Of a stretch of 12,621 nucleotides of DNA, positions 1-7,340 are shown piece by piece. Position 1 is the stretch's first letter. Every line of letters begins with the position of its first letter. The DNA is taken from NCBI GenBank assembly GCA_003694355.1, contig RFKI01000062.1:1-12621 (forward strand), written 5' to 3'. The notes below the pieces were generated by a model. It saw only the letters and a program-made list of their open reading frames with translations. It made no database searches and was not told where the DNA came from. The stretch comes from Bdellovibrio sp. GTDB taxonomy: Bacteria > Bdellovibrionota > Bdellovibrionia > Bdellovibrionales > UBA1609. The position numbers were made by a program, and so were the translations under genes.

Positions 1-491
1 AAATCAATGTGTTGAATCCATTCTTCTATAAAAGGAACCAAAAAAGATTTCTCTGTTTTATTTTTAACCACCAACAAATCCTGGGCCCCATTGCTTTCAA
101 AATCAATAACTACTAAAGGCTCTTTATTTAAAGAACTGATAAGCTGAAAGCCCAAAATCTCATATAGGAAAATAGATTCTCCTGGCTGAGAAATCAACAG
201 CTCTTCAGAAACAAAAACTTGAGCCGACGGCCATTTTTCAGCCTCTGTACGAGAAGTTAACGAAGGAGAAGTTACAATCATGCCCTTTTTATGAAGCCTT
301 AAAGTTTTGATCGGCATCAATAAAGAAACCTTACCTTCTTTCATTAAAAGCATTTCCTGGGCCTTATTCACCCATTCCGCTTGAGGTGTAAATAAACGAA
401 TATAGAGCTCACCTTTTAAACCATGAGCCTTTGAAACCCACCCCACCTGGACATAGTTTTTTTCTTGATAAGCAATGGAAAATTTGCGCAT
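1..491 (-). CDS. rimM: Ribosome maturation factor RimM (3'-truncated by window edge)
   Basis: RimM assists assembly of the 30S subunit, binding S19 and the head of 16S rRNA. I translated 163 codons by hand. The N-terminal domain carries VGWVSKAHGLKGEL at about residues 18-31, the typical RimM opening (family consensus resembles VGKI-x-x-x-HGLKGEV). The C-terminal PRC-barrel part shows SIFLYEILGF, then a near-terminal FLVPFIEEWIQHID that matches the usual IPF-x-x-x-x-V-x-x-VD ending. Only a few residues should be missing. The position after ffh-rpsP-khpA is the classic one, and trmD is expected just outside the window. The ATG at 489-491 has no Shine-Dalgarno sequence. A terminator lies upstream, and a possible promoter would give an almost leaderless mRNA. 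The family call is firm; the exact start is less so. Confidence 0.93.
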   Translation of the reverse strand, partial: MRKFSIAYQEKNYVQVGWVSKAHGLKGELYIRLFTPQAEWVNKAQEMLLMKEGKVSLLMPIKTLRLHKKGMIVTSPSLTSRTEAEKWPSAQVFVSEELLISQPGESIFLYEILGFQLISSLNKEPLVVIDFESNGAQDLLVVKNKTEKSFLVPFIEEWIQHID

Positions 492-501
492 CGCGCTAAA
501 A

Positions 502-530
502 TGAATAACGACTCTTTCACAAAAAATCAA
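502..530 (-). promoter_or_regulatory. Possible rimM promoter giving a near-leaderless mRNA
   Basis: On the minus strand TTGATT (525-530) is separated by 17 bases from TATTCA (502-507). The -35 is fair and the -10 is poor (three of six consensus positions). A start of transcription about seven bases further on would leave only about four bases before the rimM ATG, which itself lacks a ribosome binding site. This is a tentative reading. Read-through of the khpA terminator is the alternative source of rimM mRNA. Confidence 0.25.
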
Positions 531-533
531 ATA

Positions 534-562
534 AAAAAGCCAGGTCAATAGCCTGGCTTTTT
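534..562 (-). terminator. Intrinsic terminator downstream of khpA
   Basis: A perfect inverted repeat: AAAAAGCCAGG (534-544), 7-base loop, CCTGGCTTTTT (552-562). It starts about 20 bases past the khpA stop codon. Read on the minus strand the hairpin is followed by further T-rich sequence (TATTTGATTTTTT), as expected for a rho-independent terminator. It sits inside a gene cluster usually regarded as one operon, so it should end or attenuate ffh-rpsP-khpA transcription before rimM. The A/T arms make it potentially active in both directions. Confidence 0.85.
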
Positions 563-583
563 AAAATGAGTCCTCAAAACTTC

Positions 584-829
584 TTATTCTACAATTTCAA
601 GAACGCTTCGTTTGTTTAGCTTGGTGCTTGCAGCGTTCAAAATAGTTCTCATGGAATGAGCTGTTTTTCCTTTCTTTCCAATGACTTTTCCAAGATCTTC
701 TTTGGAAACACGGAGCTCAACTACGGTTGTTTGCTCACCAACCACTTCGTTCACTTCCACCTCTTCTGGATGATCCACAAGAGACTTCGCCATAAACTCA
801 ATTAAATCTTTTAGACTTGTATGATCCAT
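584..829 (-). CDS. khpA: KhpA, small KH-domain RNA-binding protein
   Basis: An 81-residue single KH-domain protein (KhpA/YlqC family) that binds RNA and in several bacteria pairs with KhpB. The KH signature [18 protein letters not shown] lies at about residues 47-64 and contains the GxxG loop IGKKGK. Length and position between rpsP and rimM are both typical. The ATG at 827-829 is preceded on the minus strand by GAGAGGTG with a suitable spacer, so the start is well supported. The 75-base gap to rpsP is very AT-rich with several TATA-like stretches. A secondary promoter there is possible, but I could not pair one with a convincing -35. Confidence 0.95.
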   Translation of the reverse strand: MDHTSLKDLIEFMAKSLVDHPEEVEVNEVVGEQTTVVELRVSKEDLGKVIGKKGKTAHSMRTILNAASTKLNKRSVLEIVE

Positions 830-904
830 ATTAACACCTCTCTGCCACTGGATAGTTCGTTTATATAATTAGTTATAGTTTATTATTTCCTTTTTTTTAA
901 TCAA

Positions 905-1153
905 TTATTTGGATTCTTGGGCTTTTTTCATAAGACTTTTAACGCGTTTTGTAGGTTGAGCCCCTTTTTTAATCCACTCATCAATGCGATCCATCTTAAG
1001 ATCTAGTGCCTTTTCCGTTCCACGAGCGAAAGGGTTATAATACCCAACCACCTCAATAAAACGCCCTGTCGAAGCAAAGCGACGGTCGGCCACTGTCACT
1101 CTATACTTAGGACGATGAACAGCCCCTTGTCTTGCTAACCGAATAACAACCAT
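905..1153 (-). CDS. rpsP: 30S ribosomal protein S16
   Basis: Structural protein of the small ribosomal subunit. The N-terminus MVVIRLARQGAVHRPKYR followed by VTVADRR and GRFIEVVGYYNP is the standard S16 sequence, and the 82-residue length is normal. A GTG two codons upstream (1157-1159) would extend the frame, but the Shine-Dalgarno AAGGAG (1159-1164) overlaps that GTG and sits five bases from the ATG at 1151-1153. The ATG also matches the family N-terminus, so it is the better start. The gene follows ffh after 67 bases and precedes khpA by 75 bases. Confidence 0.97.
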   Translation of the reverse strand: MVVIRLARQGAVHRPKYRVTVADRRFASTGRFIEVVGYYNPFARGTEKALDLKMDRIDEWIKKGAQPTKRVKSLMKKAQESK

Positions 1154-1158
1154 GAACA

Positions 1159-1164
1159 CTCCTT
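1159..1164 (-). promoter_or_regulatory. Shine-Dalgarno deciding the rpsP start
   Basis: AAGGAG on the minus strand, five bases before the ATG at 1151-1153. It overlaps the upstream in-frame GTG, which rules that codon out as the main start. Confidence 0.8.
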
Positions 1165-1220
1165 TTTATAAAAAGTACTATCTACATTTAAAGTGACCTG
1201 ATTTCAAGTCTAAAAATCAA

Positions 1221-2567
1221 CTAAAAAGGAAAAGGACCTCTTCCTCCACCAAAACGGCCCAAACCACCTCCCATTTTCATCATCTGAGACATCATTTTTC
1301 TCGACTGCTCAAACTGCTTTATAAATTTATTCACATCTCTCACTTCTGTTCCACTGCCCTGAGCAATACGCAAACGCCGCGATCCATTTAAAATTTTATG
1401 ATTTTGTCGTTCTTCCTTCGTCATGGACTGAATAATGGCCTCAATTTTTTTCATCTCCTTTTCTGGTGGCGTGAGATTTTTAATTTGCTTAAAGGCCTGA
1501 CCCATTCCCGGAATCATTTTAAGAAGGCTTTCCAAACCTCCCATTTTCTTCAGCATTTGCATTTGTTTCAGAAAATCTTCCACTGAAAACTCATTACGAG
1601 CCATTTTTCTGGCGGCCCTCTGAGCCTCCTTCTCCGAAATAACTTCCTGAGCCTTTTCGACCAGAGTCAGCACATCCCCCATATCCAGGATACGAGAAGC
1701 CAAGCGGTCAGGATGAAAAACCTCAAGAGCGCTGATCTTTTCTCCCATTCCCAAAAACTTTATGGGCACCCCTGTCGTTTCCCGAATGCTCAAGGCGGCT
1801 CCCCCACGGGCATCCCCATCCACTTTGGTCAACACCAGACCTGTTAGTCCCAAGTCCCCATGAAAACCTTCGGCCACATTCACAGATTGTTGACCTAACA
1901 TGGCATCAGCAACCAACAAAACCTCGTTGGGCTGTGCCAATTCTTTTAAGTCCCTCAACTCTTTCATAAGCTCTTCATCAATCTGCAAGCGACCCGCCGT
2001 ATCTACAATCAAAACCTCCACCATTTCCTGATCAGCCCAGTTCAATGCCTCTTTAACAATGTCCTGAGGTTTCTGTTCAGGCGAAGAGGGATAAACTGGC
2101 AAGTCATGAGCTTTTGCCAAAGTCTTTAGTTGATCAATGGCCGCGGGCCGGTAAATATCTGCAGGCACAAGCCCCGGTTTCTTTTTAAGGTGTTTTCTAA
2201 CATAAAATGCCAACTTGGCAGCAGTAGTTGTTTTTCCAACCCCTTGTAAACCAACCAACAAAACAACATTTTTCTTCTTTTTAAGATCCAGACGGGATGT
2301 TTCTTTCCCTAAAACATGAACCAACTCATCGTGTACGATCTTAACAAACTGTTGACCCGCTGAAAGGCTTTGCAAAACCTCTGTGCCCAAAGCCTTCTGT
2401 TTCACCCTATCAATAAAAGATTTTACCACTTTGAAATTCACATCGGCCTCAAGGAGACTTAAACGAATTTCCTTAATGGCATCAGAGATATTTTTTTCTG
2501 TAATCTTTCCCTGACCCTTTACCTTCTGCAGGGTTTTTAAAAGCTTGTCTGAGAGATTTTCAAACAT
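1221..2567 (-). CDS. ffh: Signal recognition particle protein Ffh (SRP54)
   Basis: GTPase that binds 4.5S RNA and hydrophobic signal sequences on nascent chains and delivers ribosomes to FtsY at the inner membrane. The 448 residues show the N domain (about 1-95), then the G domain with P-loop GLQGVGKTTT (106-115), DTAGR (189-193) and TKVDGDARGG (247-256). The methionine-rich M domain (about 325-435) includes MIPGMG and the RNA-binding segment SRRLRIAQGSG (396-406). The C-terminal tail is rich in Gly, Arg and Phe (GGGLGRFGGGRGPFPF). AAGGAG stands seven bases before the ATG. It is the first gene of the cluster and diverges from the initiator tRNA. Weak -10-like hexamers (TACAAT, GATAAT) occur in the 107-base gap but have no good -35. 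Confidence 0.98.
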   Translation of the reverse strand: MFENLSDKLLKTLQKVKGQGKITEKNISDAIKEIRLSLLEADVNFKVVKSFIDRVKQKALGTEVLQSLSAGQQFVKIVHDELVHVLGKETSRLDLKKKKNVVLLVGLQGVGKTTTAAKLAFYVRKHLKKKPGLVPADIYRPAAIDQLKTLAKAHDLPVYPSSPEQKPQDIVKEALNWADQEMVEVLIVDTAGRLQIDEELMKELRDLKELAQPNEVLLVADAMLGQQSVNVAEGFHGDLGLTGLVLTKVDGDARGGAALSIRETTGVPIKFLGMGEKISALEVFHPDRLASRILDMGDVLTLVEKAQEVISEKEAQRAARKMARNEFSVEDFLKQMQMLKKMGGLESLLKMIPGMGQAFKQIKNLTPPEKEMKKIEAIIQSMTKEERQNHKILNGSRRLRIAQGSGTEVRDVNKFIKQFEQSRKMMSQMMKMGGGLGRFGGGRGPFPF

Positions 2568-2623
2568 TCTTAAACTCCTTTGGCCACCTCATTGTAACTC
2601 ACCAAAATCTATTATCTTTTTTA

Positions 2624-2652
2624 TTGACAGACTCTATAAGGAGTTTTATGTT
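2624..2652 (+). promoter_or_regulatory. Sigma70-type promoter of the initiator tRNA
   Basis: A perfect -35 TTGACA (2624-2629), a 17-base spacer and a -10 TATGTT (2647-2652). The predicted transcription start near 2659 would leave a leader of about 16 bases before the mature tRNA, suitable for RNase P processing. It lies in the short divergent region shared with ffh. Confidence 0.7.
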
Positions 2653-2674
2653 CTGTCATCATAAATTCAATGAT

Positions 2675-2751
<77 letters not shown>

Positions 2752-3017
2752 ATTTTGGGCGGGTCCGTTCTGATCACATAGGTAACAGTTTGGGTCGGGT
2801 CTATATAATTAATGGTGGGAGCAAGGCCAGAACTCTTTACAGTAAAGGATAATAGTGCTTTCACTCCTAAAATCTGATTGTCATATCGCCTTATTTTTTC
2901 AAATAAGTAGCAAAATAATTGATTTTTAGCAATAAAGAACCCTTCCCATTGAGTAAATGGGTACAATTGAATTGTGACAAGCTGGAGCCCTCTTGAGGGG
3001 CTCCTACACCTGGGCCC
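2752..3017. other. Gene-free AT-rich spacer with short palindromes
   Basis: I found no credible gene on either strand. Short frames exist, but one overlaps the tRNA and another overlaps the transposase remnant in a different frame. Visible structure: CTTTAC-A-GTAAAG (2835-2847), CCCAT...ATGGG (2945-2961), the odd palindrome ACAATT-G-AATTGT (2963-2975), and a 7-bp hairpin GGAGCCC...GGGCTCC (2984-3004) with no T-run after it. The GGGCTCC-containing stretch just past the transposase stop may be what is left of the insertion-sequence end. The rest may also be mobile-element debris, but I cannot name a family for it. Confidence 0.4.
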
Positions 3018-3149
3018 TTATCTACAAGAGTAGAGTGCACGCAATCTGTAGTTGCGATGAGAACGGTAACCACAAGCCATTCTCTGAATCAGTTTGGCTT
3101 TACGATTAAAACCTTCGCTTCCAATCACGCCTAAAAAGTCAGCAAACTG
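3018..3149 (-). pseudogene. C-terminal remnant of an ISL3-like transposase
   Basis: A 43-codon open stretch on the minus strand ends in TAA (3018-3020). Residues 10-29 of it read GSEGFNRKAKLIQRMACGYR, and it continues SHRNYRLRALYSCR to the stop. This resembles the end of the DDE domain of ISL3-family transposases, where EG-N-x-K-x-K-x-I-x-R-x-A-x-GYR-x-x-x-N-x-RLR is conserved and the E is the last catalytic acidic residue. The first residues (QFADFLGVI) look like the preceding family segment with an internal deletion, and a TGA lies two codons further upstream. The N-terminal three quarters of the enzyme are absent, so this is a dead fragment. The family assignment is from memory of the motif. 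Confidence 0.65.
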
Positions 3150-3227
3150 AATTCACCTCTATTTTCAGACAAAAAGATTTCCTTTTCTTCTTAAAGTTCT
3201 GTATAAAAAGCAAAAAGGAGAAATCTT

Positions 3228-4148
3228 ATGAAAAGACTTATCTTCCTATCTCTTTTAATGCTAAGTCCTTCAACTCAAAGTGCTCCCCAAGATCTACGGG
3301 GTACAGTGAAAATCGATGGGTCCAGTACTGTCTTTCCCATCACTGAAGCAGTTGCCGAAGAATTTAATAAAGTCTTCCCAAGAGTTCGTGTCACCGTTGG
3401 TGTATCAGGAACAGGGGGTGGATTTAAAAAGTTTCTTTCTGGATACACGGATATTAACGATGCTTCTCGCCCCATGAAGCCCAGTGAAAAACAAAAGGCC
3501 AAAGCCAAGCATATCAAATACATTAAATTTCCTGTTGGGTATGACGGCATTACCGTGGTTGTTAACCCCAAAAACACTTGGGCCACAGAGCTGACTGTAG
3601 AGGAATTAAGAAAGATCTGGAAGCCCCAAAGTACTGTCAAAACCTGGAAAGATATACGCCCTGAATGGCCCAACAAACCCATAAAACTCTACGGGCCTGG
3701 TACAGACTCTGGCACCTTTGATTATTTCACCGAGGCTATTCTGGGGAAATCAGGTCGCTCTCGTTCTGATTTTACAAAAAGTGAGGATGACAATGTTCTT
3801 GTCCAAGGGGTGATGGGAGATCTCTACGCGATGGGGTACTTTGGCTATGCCTATTACAAAGAAAACAAAAATAACTTGAAGGCTCTTGCCATAGCTCCTA
3901 AAAAAGGAGCAAAAGCTATCTTGCCCTCTCTTCAAAGCATTAAAGAAGGTAGTTATAAGCCTTTAAGCCGAGAAATCTACATCTATGTGAAAGAATCTTC
4001 ACTTAAAAAACCAGCAGTTCGGGAGTTTGTCAGCTTCTATATGAAACATGCTAAAAACCTTGTTAAAAATGTGGGGTATGTGCCTTTAACACCTAAAAAA
4101 TACCAGGCTGCAAACCTAAAAATTGAGGCTTTTTCTGCGAAAAAGTGA
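3228..4148 (+). CDS. pstS: Phosphate ABC transporter substrate-binding protein PstS
   Basis: Periplasmic phosphate-binding component of the Pst importer. Residues 1 to about 18 form a signal peptide: KR, then the hydrophobic IFLSLLML, then a small-residue region; the cleavage site is uncertain. I see no lipobox. Phosphate-binding segments are GSSTVFPI (31-38), SGTGGG (60-65) and GTDSGT (158-163), all in the usual order. At 306 residues it is of normal length for the shorter PstS/SphX branch. The start ATG has AAAGGAG seven bases upstream. A TATAAA at 3202-3207 could be a -10, but its -35 is poor and the leader would be very short. The stop overlaps the pstC start by four bases. Confidence 0.95.
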   Translation: MKRLIFLSLLMLSPSTQSAPQDLRGTVKIDGSSTVFPITEAVAEEFNKVFPRVRVTVGVSGTGGGFKKFLSGYTDINDASRPMKPSEKQKAKAKHIKYIKFPVGYDGITVVVNPKNTWATELTVEELRKIWKPQSTVKTWKDIRPEWPNKPIKLYGPGTDSGTFDYFTEAILGKSGRSRSDFTKSEDDNVLVQGVMGDLYAMGYFGYAYYKENKNNLKALAIAPKKGAKAILPSLQSIKEGSYKPLSREIYIYVKESSLKKPAVREFVSFYMKHAKNLVKNVGYVPLTPKKYQAANLKIEAFSAKK

Positions 4149-5032
4149 TTTTTAAAAACTCTCTATTTAAAAAATCACTTTCCACTCTTTTGGCCTTAAC
4201 AGGGGTCCTCACTCTTTCCATCACTCTTTTTAGTATCATTCTTTTAGGGAAAGAGTCGTGGTCCTTTTTTCAAAAAGTTCCCCTTAAAGATTTTTTATTT
4301 GGAACCCATTGGGCTCCTTTATTAGAGCCCAAATCTTTTGGGGTTCTTCCTTTATTATCAGGCACATTTATGATTGTGATTCTTTCCATTTCCCTGGCAC
4401 TTCCCTTAGGCCTTTTAACGGCCACTTTTCTCAGTGAATTTGCTTCTCCCCACTGGAGAAAATGGCTTAAGCCGGCCCTTGAAATCCTAGCGGGAATTCC
4501 AACGGTTGTGTATGGGTACTTTGCCTTAACTTTTATCACACCACTCTTAAAGAGCATTTATCCTCCTACTGAAATTTTTAATGCTTTAAGTGCTTCGATT
4601 GTAGTGGGAATTATGATCCTACCCATGATCTCCTCCCTATGTGATGATGCTTTCTTTGATTTTCCCATTTCTCTAAAAGAAGGAGCTCTTTCCCTAGGAG
4701 CCACTCCCTTTGAGTTTATTACTCAAATACTTTACCCAGCGTCTTTATCTCGAATCGGAGCGGCTCTGGTTCTTGCCATTTCCAGAGCTATTGGTGAAAC
4801 CATGGCCGTTACCATTGCTGCTGGAGCCACTCCTAAAATCACACTCAACCCCTTTGAAAGTATTCAAACAATGACAGCCTACATTGTTCAGGTCAGCCTG
4901 GGCGATACTCCCGCTGGAGGGATTGAATATCAAACCTGTTTTGCCGTAGGTGCTCTTTTATTCATTCTTACTTTTTTCTTCAATTGGATCGGACATAAAA
5001 TCATGACTCGATGGAGCTGGGAGCTTTCATGA
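4145..5032 (+). CDS. pstC: Phosphate ABC transporter permease PstC
   Basis: Inner-membrane channel subunit that pairs with PstA. The 295 residues hold about six membrane segments: 15-35, 68-98, 115-135, 148-165, 200-225 and 265-285. The coupling (EAA) loop EGALSLGATPFEFITQILYP lies at 179-198, followed by the permease motif LAISRAIGETMA. The start is a GTG (4145-4147) that overlaps the pstS TGA as GTGA. Only a weak purine stretch precedes it, so translation is probably coupled to pstS. The long loop between segments 1 and 2 and the sequence around AGIPTVVYGYFAL fit PstC rather than PstA. Confidence 0.95.
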   Translation: MIFKNSLFKKSLSTLLALTGVLTLSITLFSIILLGKESWSFFQKVPLKDFLFGTHWAPLLEPKSFGVLPLLSGTFMIVILSISLALPLGLLTATFLSEFASPHWRKWLKPALEILAGIPTVVYGYFALTFITPLLKSIYPPTEIFNALSASIVVGIMILPMISSLCDDAFFDFPISLKEGALSLGATPFEFITQILYPASLSRIGAALVLAISRAIGETMAVTIAAGATPKITLNPFESIQTMTAYIVQVSLGDTPAGGIEYQTCFAVGALLFILTFFFNWIGHKIMTRWSWELS

Positions 5033-5886
5033 ATTTTTCATGGAGATATCAAAAAAACTCTTTATTTAAGCTTTTCACCCTTCTGGCAGCCCTTTTTTCT
5101 CTCATTGCTTTAACAACTTTACTGGTTCATATTCTCCATGAAGGCTGGCAGTACCTCTCTCCTCAACTTCTTAAAAATTTTCCATCCCGCTTTCCCCACA
5201 AGGCAGGCATCTATCCTGCAATTATGGGATCCCTCTGGCTTATGATCTTAACTTTTTTTATTGCTGTTCCTTTAGGTCTTCTTTCAGCACTTTATATCGA
5301 GGAATATCTCCCCAAAGGAAAATGGAAATCTCTTATTATGGTCAATATAAAAAATCTCTCCAGCATGCCCTCTATCATTTATGGATTGCTCGGGTTAGCT
5401 ATCTTTATCCACACTTTGGGCTTCGACCACAGTCTCTTATCAGGCGCCCTGACCCTTAGCCTTTTAATCCTGCCCATGATCATTATTACGGCCACCGAAG
5501 CTATTCGCGCTGTTCCGAAAAGCCTTCGCATGGCCTCCTTTGCTTTAGGGGCAGAAAAACATCAAGTGGTTTTTTTACAAGTCCTCCCTGCTGCTCTTCC
5601 TGGGATTCTTACTGGCATCATCCTTTCCTTGTCTCGAGCTATTGGTGAAACAGCTCCCCTTATTGTTATAGGAGCAGCCACTTACATTTCATTCACTCCA
5701 GAAAGCATCATGGACCCTTTTACTGTCATCCCGTTACAAATCTATAGCTGGACCAGCCGTCCTCAAGCCGAATTTCATCATCTGGCTGCTTCTGCCATAA
5801 TTGTTTTGATGATTTTACTTTTTTCTCTTAATTTATTAGCTGTCTTTATTCGTAACCATTTTCAAAAATACAAGAGTCGCCTATGA
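5029..5886 (+). CDS. pstA: Phosphate ABC transporter permease PstA
   Basis: Second channel subunit of the phosphate importer, 285 residues with six hydrophobic segments. Motifs are [13 protein letters not shown] (112-124), the EAA-like loop around [19 protein letters not shown] (169-187) and [13 protein letters not shown] (199-211). An in-frame ATG at 5011 is possible. The ATG at 5029 is preferred because GGGAG (5019-5023) stands five bases before it and it overlaps the pstC TGA as ATGA, the same arrangement as at the next junction. pstB begins inside its stop codon. Confidence 0.95.
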   Translation: MNFSWRYQKNSLFKLFTLLAALFSLIALTTLLVHILHEGWQYLSPQLLKNFPSRFPHKAGIYPAIMGSLWLMILTFFIAVPLGLLSALYIEEYLPKGKWKSLIMVNIKNLSSMPSIIYGLLGLAIFIHTLGFDHSLLSGALTLSLLILPMIIITATEAIRAVPKSLRMASFALGAEKHQVVFLQVLPAALPGILTGIILSLSRAIGETAPLIVIGAATYISFTPESIMDPFTVIPLQIYSWTSRPQAEFHHLAASAIIVLMILLFSLNLLAVFIRNHFQKYKSRL

Positions 5887-6623
5887 CGGTTTTTGACATT
5901 AAAAACTTTAGTGTCTTTTACGGACCTAAAGAAGCTGTTAAGTCTGTTTCTTTAAAAATAAAAAAAAATAAAGTGACGGCCGTTATTGGCCCTTCAGGAT
6001 GTGGTAAAAGCACTTTTCTTCGATCTCTTAATCGAATGAATGACTTTATTCCTAATTTAACAACCAAAGGTGAAATCTTTTTCTTCAAGGAAAATATTCA
6101 AAAAACCAATCCTGTAGATCTTCGAAGGAAAATTGGGATGGTTTTTCAGCGTCCGAATCCTTTCCCTAAATCTATTTATAAGAACATTATATGGGGCCCC
6201 AAAATTAATGGATACAAATGCAACTGGGACGAACTTGTTGAAACATCTCTCCAAAAAACAGGATTATGGGATGAAGTCAAAGATCGTCTCAATGATTCTG
6301 CACTGAACCTCTCTGGAGGCCAACAACAACGACTGTGTATTGCCAGAGCCATTGCCATGAACCCTGACGTGATTTTAATGGATGAGCCTTGCTCTGCTTT
6401 AGACCCTGCTGCTACTGCCCGAATTGAAGATCTCATAGAGGAACTCTCACAAAATTATACGATACTTATTGTCACACATAATATGCAACAAGCCGCCCGT
6501 GTTTCAGAAGAAACAGCTTTTTTCTACAATGGACAACTCATTGAATTTGGAGCAACAAAAGATCTCTTTACAAAGCCTAAAGAAAAAAGAACAGAAGATT
6601 ATATCACTGGACGGTTTGGCTAG
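5883..6623 (+). CDS. pstB: Phosphate ABC transporter ATPase PstB
   Basis: Cytoplasmic ATPase driving phosphate import through PstC-PstA. All ABC motifs are intact: Walker [10 protein letters not shown] (36-44), Q-loop Q89 in the PstB-typical FQRPNPFP, signature LSGGQQQR (143-150), Walker B VILMDEP (163-169) and H-loop H199 in [22 protein letters not shown] (48-57) is also characteristic of PstB. At 246 residues the length is normal. The ATG overlaps the pstA stop as ATGA. A 42-base gap to phoU contains two mutually exclusive short inverted repeats (GGGTG/CACCC and GGTTG/CAACC) with no T-run. Confidence 0.97.
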   Translation: MTVFDIKNFSVFYGPKEAVKSVSLKIKKNKVTAVIGPSGCGKSTFLRSLNRMNDFIPNLTTKGEIFFFKENIQKTNPVDLRRKIGMVFQRPNPFPKSIYKNIIWGPKINGYKCNWDELVETSLQKTGLWDEVKDRLNDSALNLSGGQQQRLCIARAIAMNPDVILMDEPCSALDPAATARIEDLIEELSQNYTILIVTHNMQQAARVSEETAFFYNGQLIEFGATKDLFTKPKEKRTEDYITGRFG

Positions 6624-6665
6624 GGTGGTTGACTTTCTCTATCACCCAACCTAAAACAAAATCTT

Positions 6666-7328
6666 ATGAATAACCATTTGCGCACACAGATAGACAAGTT
6701 AAAAAAAGACATTCTGGATTTAGGAGAATTTGTTCAAGAACAGATGTCCAAAAGCATTCTTGCTGTTAAAAACTTTGATGAAAGCCTGGCAAGAGAAGTT
6801 CAACACAATGACAATGAAATAGATAGAAGAGAAGTTGAAATTGAAGAGCAATGCCTACAACTACTAGCTCTACATCAACCTGTAGCCGTTGACTTAAGGT
6901 TTATTGTATCTGTTCTTAAAATCAACAATGACCTGGAACGAATTGGTGACTTATCTTCTAATATTGCCCAACGAGCCAAATACCTTGCCCGAAAAAATAA
7001 ATTACCTCCACCCTTTGACCTTGATCAAATGTCTCAACTCACCTCAGAAATGCTTTCCAATGCTTTAGAGGCTCTTGTAAATATGGACTCTGAGTTAGCC
7101 AATGAAGTCTGCCTTAAGGATCAAAAAGTGGATGACTTAAACCGACAAACTTATCACAACGTCTTCAAGAAGATTAAACAATCCCCTCAAAACACAGAAG
7201 ATCTTATCCACTACTTAACTATCTCAAGAAATCTGGAACGTATTGCTGATTATGCCACCAACATTGCTGAAGATGTTATCTACATGGTAGAGGGTATTAT
7301 TGTCCGTCATAGCAATATTGAAATCTAA
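6666..7328 (+). CDS. phoU: Phosphate signalling/uptake regulator PhoU
   Basis: PhoU links the Pst transporter to the PhoR sensor kinase and restrains phosphate uptake. Both three-helix repeats are visible. Repeat 1 has NDNEIDRREVEIEEQC (48-63), QPVAVDLR (71-78) and DLERIGDLSSNIA (89-101). Repeat 2 has CLKDQKVDDLNR (149-160) and NLERIADYATNIAEDVIYM (189-207). The paired E-x-x-x-D positions are those that bind metal clusters in PhoU structures. At 220 residues it is of usual length. The ATG has no recognisable Shine-Dalgarno and no nearer alternative start in frame. The gene sits in the pst operon as in many bacteria. phoR and phoB are not in this window. Confidence 0.96.
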   Translation: MNNHLRTQIDKLKKDILDLGEFVQEQMSKSILAVKNFDESLAREVQHNDNEIDRREVEIEEQCLQLLALHQPVAVDLRFIVSVLKINNDLERIGDLSSNIAQRAKYLARKNKLPPPFDLDQMSQLTSEMLSNALEALVNMDSELANEVCLKDQKVDDLNRQTYHNVFKKIKQSPQNTEDLIHYLTISRNLERIADYATNIAEDVIYMVEGIIVRHSNIEI

Positions 7329-7340
7329 AGGAGCTGAGTG

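Noticed and set aside
489..506. ATT start codon for rimM behind GAAAGAG
   Set aside because: An ATT start is very rare, and the ATG at 489-491 gives a normal RimM N-terminus. The spacing is suggestive but not enough.
2891..3073. Minus-strand frame of 60 codons overlapping the transposase remnant
   Set aside because: It is in a different frame from the transposase-like sequence and has no recognisable motif.
3021..3084. Series of hairpins suggesting a structured RNA such as 6S
   Set aside because: They lie within the transposase remnant. I found no closing stem, no matching promoter and no 6S-like signature, so chance or coding sequence explains them better.
3179..3207. pstS promoter with TTCCTT and TATAAA
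   Set aside because: The -35 is poor and the RNA leader would start almost at the ribosome binding site. Not listed as a feature.
3275..3682. 135-codon frame antisense to pstS
   Set aside because: It is a shadow of a well-supported gene on the opposite strand, with no motif or start signal of its own.
5011..5028. Upstream ATG for pstA
   Set aside because: The ATG at 5029 has the ribosome binding site at the right distance and the same ATGA overlap as the next junction.
6621..6660. Terminator between pstB and phoU
   Set aside because: The short repeats GGGTG/CACCC and GGTTG/CAACC exclude each other and have no T-run, so they do not form an intrinsic terminator.
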